Shown one piece after another: positions 60,898 to 64,000 of a stretch of 64,000 bases of DNA. This stretch comes from a bacterium. GTDB lineage: Bacteria; Myxococcota_A; Bradymonadia; UBA7976; UBA1532. The DNA is taken from contig JAUHYW010000036.1 of NCBI GenBank assembly GCA_030426085.1, forward strand, positions 25,610 through 89,609. Direction: 5' to 3'. Under the pieces are notes generated by a model. It ran no database searches. It was not told the origin of the DNA and saw nothing but the letters and a program-made list of their open reading frames with translations. How positions within the stretch are numbered: the first letter of the stretch is position 1; each line of letters begins with the position of its first letter. A program made the position numbers and the translations under genes.

Positions 60898-62316
60898 ATG
60901 TACCTGCGCGAGCTGCGCATCCAGAACCTCGAGCTGATGAAGGACCTTCATCTGCTCTTCGGTGCTCAGCACGCCCGAGAGCCCGCATCGTGGCCCGCCG
61001 AGCCGCCGGGGTGGACCGTCCTGATAGGGCGCAACGGACGCGGCAAGACGTCCATCCTGCGCTCGATCGCCGTCGCGGCGGCGGGCTACGCGTTCGGCAG
61101 CGAGCTGTCCGGGGAGTGGGTGCCATCGCTCCTCGATCGACGCGCGAAGACACCGGCCGGCGTCGATATCAACGCGTGGTTCGAGTTTCGCGCCGAGCGC
61201 ATGTCCAGCCTGCCGGCGTGGACCGATGCGCACGGCGAGCGGGCCGCGCTTCGAGGCTTCGTGGCGGGCGCGGGCCTCCTGGCGGGTGACACCGGCCTCC
61301 TCATGCATTCGCAGCTCGTCGACGAGGACGGTCCGCTGCCGCCCGAGGCGCCCGACGAGGAGGGCATCGCCCGGCTGCGGGACTGGCTGGAGTCGGCTCG
61401 CCGGCGCAACGCACCGCATCTCTTCGTCGCGGCCTACGGCAATACGCGGCGCCTGTTCCGACCGGGGCAGATCGAGAGCCGCAACCGCCCGGCGATCGAC
61501 CGGCTGCGGTCCATCTTCGACCCCGATTATCGCATCATGGGCCTCGACTTCGACGACAAGCTGGGCAACGGGCGCAGGGCCCGCTACCGGTCTCTGCTCG
61601 AAAAGGCGCTCTTCGCCGACGACCGGCTGATGCATGAGATCAAGGCGCTGCACTTCGGTGAGCTGGCGTTCGACGACTCGGATGTCTCCGACGCGATCCA
61701 GCAGGATCAGACCTATACCGCCACGATGAGGCTGGGCGAGGGCAGCGCGCGCACGATCGACGTGCCCACGGCCTGGCTCGCCGACGGTCAACAAGCCCTG
61801 CTGTCGTGGCTCGCCGATCTCATCGGCCACCTGATGCTGGACCAGAAGGACGTCACCGACCCGGCCGACTTCGAGGGCCTGGTGCTCGTCGACGACATCG
61901 ACCTGCACATCCACCCCGACTGGCAGACCCGGCTCGTGCCCGCCCTCAAGCGGGCGTTCCCCAAGCTGCAGTTCATCGTCACGACCCACTCGCCGCTCAT
62001 CATCTCCAGCCTGCGCCCCGAAGAGGTCGTCGTGCTCGACCTCGACGAGGGCGGCAACATCGAGGCCCGCCACCTCGAGGTCGACCCCCGGCTGCTGACC
62101 ACGACCGAGTTGTACGCGCGCGTCTTCGGCGTACGGGACACACCGCCGGATCCCATCTACCGGACCCTGCATCACTACGAGTATCTCGCCCGCGATCCGA
62201 TTCGGAGCCACGAGGAGCAGGCGCGCTTGCAGACCCTACGGGCGGAGCTGCAGGCGGCCGATGTACGCAACCTCGCCGAGCCCGCCCCCTGGACCCCCGA
62301 ACCCGAAGAGCCATGA
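60898..62316 (+). CDS. AAA ATPase of a two-gene ATPase-HNH (Septu-like) module
   Basis: A 472-residue ATPase of the SMC/OLD-like class seen in PtuA. It begins MYLRELRIQNLELMKDL, with Walker A GRNGRGKT (44-51), an ABC-type signature region LADGQQALLSWLADL, Walker B GLVLVDDIDLHIHP and the switch His in VTTHSPLIISS. No TOPRIM domain. ATG 60898 follows GGAGGGAAC. It overlaps the HNH gene by ATGA, so they are made together. In known PtuAB systems the ATPase assembles and controls the nuclease. Codon choice is somewhat less GC-extreme than the neighbours, which fits transfer. Confidence 0.85.
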   Translation: MYLRELRIQNLELMKDLHLLFGAQHAREPASWPAEPPGWTVLIGRNGRGKTSILRSIAVAAAGYAFGSELSGEWVPSLLDRRAKTPAGVDINAWFEFRAERMSSLPAWTDAHGERAALRGFVAGAGLLAGDTGLLMHSQLVDEDGPLPPEAPDEEGIARLRDWLESARRRNAPHLFVAAYGNTRRLFRPGQIESRNRPAIDRLRSIFDPDYRIMGLDFDDKLGNGRRARYRSLLEKALFADDRLMHEIKALHFGELAFDDSDVSDAIQQDQTYTATMRLGEGSARTIDVPTAWLADGQQALLSWLADLIGHLMLDQKDVTDPADFEGLVLVDDIDLHIHPDWQTRLVPALKRAFPKLQFIVTTHSPLIISSLRPEEVVVLDLDEGGNIEARHLEVDPRLLTTTELYARVFGVRDTPPDPIYRTLHHYEYLARDPIRSHEEQARLQTLRAELQAADVRNLAEPAPWTPEPEEP

Positions 62317-63491
62317 TCCGGATCCAACGCGGCCCGGAGCCACAGGCCCTCTGCGCCGAGCGTGAGTGGCGCCTCGCCCGGGCGCTCATCGACTGGCACG
62401 CACGCGCAGGGCGGCCGTGGACGGACGAGGAGCGTCGAAGGCGTTTCCGGGCGGGCTACCGGGTCGCGAGCGCCGCGCTCGTCGACGCTCAGAATGGCAA
62501 GTGCGCCTACTGCGAGATCCAGATCAACGACGACGAAGACGTCGAGCACTTCCGGCCCGTCAACCTCTACTGGTGGCTGGCGTGGACGTGGGAGAACCAC
62601 TTCGCGGTCTGTGGGAGTTGCAGCCACCAGAAGGGCCCCGGCTTCCCGCTCGCCGACGACGCCCGGCGCCTCCTCGCTCGGGGGCTGCCGGCCCTGCCCG
62701 ATGGGCTCTACGGCGACGAGTCACCGCGGTGGGTCGACCCCGCCATCGAAGATCCACGGCAGTTCATCGGCTTCCGACTCTTCGATCGAGGCGCGGGTCT
62801 CAGGTGGGAGGCCATCGGGCTCGACGGCGACGACGGCCGCGGCGAGTCGACCATCCTCGACTTCGAACTCTACAAGCGGATGGACCGCCAGAATCGTCGG
62901 TTCCTCGGGCCCATGGAGGATCCCGCGCTCGATCTGGCTCAGGTCCGCGCTGCGGCCCGGCGGGGACAGATCGCCGAGCGGGCGTGGGCGCGGGTGATCC
63001 GGCGGCACCTCCGGGCGCCGGGGGCACCGCACCGCGCCCTCGCCTACGACTACCTCACCCACGTGCGCGCCGAGCTGCGCCGGGCACACGGCGTGGAGCT
63101 GCCCCCGCTCCCCGACATCACCGACGCCCGCCCTGTGCCCGCCCCCGCGCCCCTCTTCACGCGCGATCCGGTGCTCGATCGCCTCGATCCCGTCGACGCG
63201 CTCTACGCGCGCAGCGCCCGCGCTCCGAAGGTCCCGGCGGCTCACCGCGAGCGCGCCCTGATCGCGGTGCTCGCTCTCGGCGAGCGGAGCCGCCGGCAGC
63301 TCTCGGCGGTGTTCGGCAAGACGACCGCGCGCATCCACGCGTGGCTCGGGCCTCTGGTCCCAGACCGGGTCGAGAGCGAGGGCCGCGGCCCGGCGACGAT
63401 CTACCGCCTTGTTCAGCAGCCTCCGCCGTCCTCGACGCCGGCGCCGGTCGACGTGCCTGGCACCCTCGATCAGACCGCGGGTGGATCATAG
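62313..63491 (+). CDS. HNH nuclease (PtuB-like) with extra C-terminal domain
   Basis: A 392-residue nuclease. The HNH core (about 55-112) has GKCAYCE (Cys64, Cys67), VEHFRP (His79), WENHF and CGSCSHQKGPGFPL (Cys100, Cys103), the zinc-held betabeta-alpha motif of PtuB/TIGR02646-type proteins. Residues about 310-368 form an extra winged-helix-like domain (ALIAVLALGERSRRQLSAVFGKTTARIHAWL). The last ten residues and stop come from a 68-base segment that looks inserted (63474-63541). Start ATG 62313 overlaps the ATPase stop. Expected role: cutting DNA on phage infection. Confidence 0.82.
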   Translation: MIRIQRGPEPQALCAEREWRLARALIDWHARAGRPWTDEERRRRFRAGYRVASAALVDAQNGKCAYCEIQINDDEDVEHFRPVNLYWWLAWTWENHFAVCGSCSHQKGPGFPLADDARRLLARGLPALPDGLYGDESPRWVDPAIEDPRQFIGFRLFDRGAGLRWEAIGLDGDDGRGESTILDFELYKRMDRQNRRFLGPMEDPALDLAQVRAAARRGQIAERAWARVIRRHLRAPGAPHRALAYDYLTHVRAELRRAHGVELPPLPDITDARPVPAPAPLFTRDPVLDRLDPVDALYARSARAPKVPAAHRERALIAVLALGERSRRQLSAVFGKTTARIHAWLGPLVPDRVESEGRGPATIYRLVQQPPPSSTPAPVDVPGTLDQTAGGS

Positions 63492-63541
63492 TTGGTGGCA
63501 AGCGGGCTTCGAGACTGGATCCATGTTGGTGGCAGGTCACA
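63474..63541. mobile_element. 68-base insertion relative to the downstream repeat copy
   Basis: The sequence before it (ggtcgacgtgcctgg...gatcag, from 63446) and after it (cccctcccccc, from 63542) are contiguous in the second copy (63763-63791). The 68 extra bases contain the HNH stop codon and shift the frame by two. No target duplication is visible, so it could be an element remnant or a deletion product in the other copy. Confidence 0.45.
63481..63535 (+). repeat. Short direct repeats around GTTGGTGGCA
   Basis: GTTGGTGGCA occurs at 63491-63500 and 63525-63534; the flanks are also similar, giving two units of about 21 bases spaced by 34. Repeated ends like these occur at some insertion sequences, but no transposase is present. 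Confidence 0.5.
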
Positions 63542-63731
63542 CCCCTCCCCCCGATACAGGACGCGGGACGGCCGACGACGCGCGCCCCGCCGACCGTCTA
63601 CAGGCCCCGGCCGAAGCGCGGGCCATCGCTCATCGGTCCGCTCGTGAAGCCCGAGCCGTCGCCCGAGATGCCGAAGCAGGGAGGCGGGGCGCGCGGCGGC
63701 GGACGGACCGCCTCCGCCCGGCCCTCCACCG
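63542..63731. repeat. 190-base direct repeat, copy 1
   Basis: Nearly identical to 63791-63980 (249 bases apart); differences seen are a few bases near the start (GATACAGG against GATATACG) and one C/G change about two thirds of the way to the middle. Such identity suggests recent duplication or selection on the coded repeat. Confidence 0.9.
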
Positions 63732-63790
63732 CGTGCCCGACGTGCCTGTGCCCGACGTGCCCGGTCGACGCGCCTGGCGCCCCCGATCAG

Positions 63791-63980
63791 CCCCTCCCCC
63801 CGATATACGACGCGGGACGGCCGACGACGCGCGCCCCGCCGACCGTCTACAGGCCCCGGCCGAAGCGCGGGCCATCGCTCATCGGTCCGGTCGTGAAGCC
63901 CGAGCCGTCGCCCGAGATGCCGAAGCAGGGAGGCGGGGCGCGCGGCGGCGGACGGACCGCCTCCGCCCGGCCCTCCACCG
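63791..63980. repeat. 190-base direct repeat, copy 2
   Basis: Second copy; the homology also extends upstream to about 63763 but there lacks the 68 bases present in copy 1. The pattern may continue beyond the window edge. Confidence 0.9.
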
Positions 63981-64000
63981 AACCCGACGCCCCTGAGTTG

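Larger units (their letters stand above)
63492..64000 (+). other. Open proline-rich reading frame continuing past the window, possible severed tail of the HNH protein
   Basis: The frame of codons starting at 63491 has no stop to base 64000 and has high G/C at third positions. It codes repeats of TVYRPRPKRGPSLIGP, VKPEPSPEMPKQ and Gly/Arg-rich stretches. It has no start or Shine-Dalgarno of its own. Removing the 68-base segment at 63474-63541 joins it in frame to the HNH gene. The other frames here have lower G/C at third positions. Confidence 0.4.

Noticed and set aside
63474..63541. Complete insertion sequence
   Set aside because: Only 68 bases, with no transposase or clear terminal inverted repeats; at most a remnant.
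63409..63996. 195-codon frame over the 190-base repeats as a gene
   Set aside because: Third positions in this frame are much less GC-rich than in the frame starting at 63491, and it overlaps the HNH gene end without a ribosome site.

Overview
The window is a stretch of very GC-rich chromosome (third codon positions almost all G/C). It looks like a Myxococcota or related deltaproteobacterial-type genome. The evidence is a matrixin-like protease ending in a MYXO-CTERM-like tail (11764-13479), three Hanks-type Ser/Thr kinases, STAND/TPR proteins, DUF1592/DUF1552 surface proteins, many lipoproteins with acidic Pro-rich linkers, and a sigma-54 activator. No rRNA, tRNA, CRISPR array or complete insertion sequence was seen. 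Coding density is high and most genes are chromosomal housekeeping or signalling genes. I assigned function from recognisable motifs only; no database search was possible.

Layout. 1-5.9 kb: the start of a molybdopterin oxidoreductase, an MMPL/RND exporter and a ferredoxin-like protein (all minus), a secreted unknown protein, and a von Willebrand A protein with a duplicated C-terminal module. 6-11 kb: an SDR oxidoreductase and a 1344-residue CHAT protease / cyclase-like / AAA / TPR protein. 11.1-13.5 kb: a coupled pair of secreted proteins including the metalloprotease. 13.6-25.6 kb: a kinase-AAA-TPR protein, a cobalamin adenosyltransferase, a MoaC-acetyltransferase fusion, a zinc-ribbon rhomboid, a small secreted protein behind a three-way-junction leader, a coiled-coil kinase, dihydroorotase and an epimerase. 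25.7-30.5 kb: a papain-like small protein, a ribosome-recycling-factor-like fragment, a VKOR-DsbA / OmpA-like / thioredoxin-lipoprotein set, glyoxalase I and a small basic protein. 30.7-38.4 kb: a coiled-coil plus OmpA pair, a small GTPase plus histidine kinase pair, a sulfotransferase-like protein, a DUF4157 (eCIS core) protein and a small membrane protein. 38.4-46 kb: a membrane HExxH protein coupled to a beta-propeller protein, a PNPOx-like flavoprotein and an ATPase-like TPR protein. 46-52.8 kb: lipoproteins, the DUF1592/DUF1552 pair and a Coq4-motif protein. 53-60.5 kb: a third kinase-TPR protein, an unknown gene behind a sigma-54-type promoter, its neighbouring sigma-54 activator, cytidylate kinase and an intradiol-dioxygenase-like Tat lipoprotein.

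The right end (60.5-64 kb) has an accessory character. A two-gene ATPase plus HNH nuclease operon resembles Septu (PtuA/PtuB)-type antiphage modules. It is preceded by imperfect 42-bp tandem repeats and followed by two almost identical 190-bp repeats. Comparing the two repeats shows a 68-bp segment inserted exactly where the HNH gene stops. Without it the HNH frame would run on into a repetitive proline-rich tail that leaves the window.

Two regulatory patterns recur. Many genes with a Shine-Dalgarno sequence have a TAnnnT hexamer about 30-45 bases before the start. Several regulators and the exporter have the same hexamer ending 6-7 bases before a start codon that lacks a Shine-Dalgarno, as expected for leaderless mRNAs.
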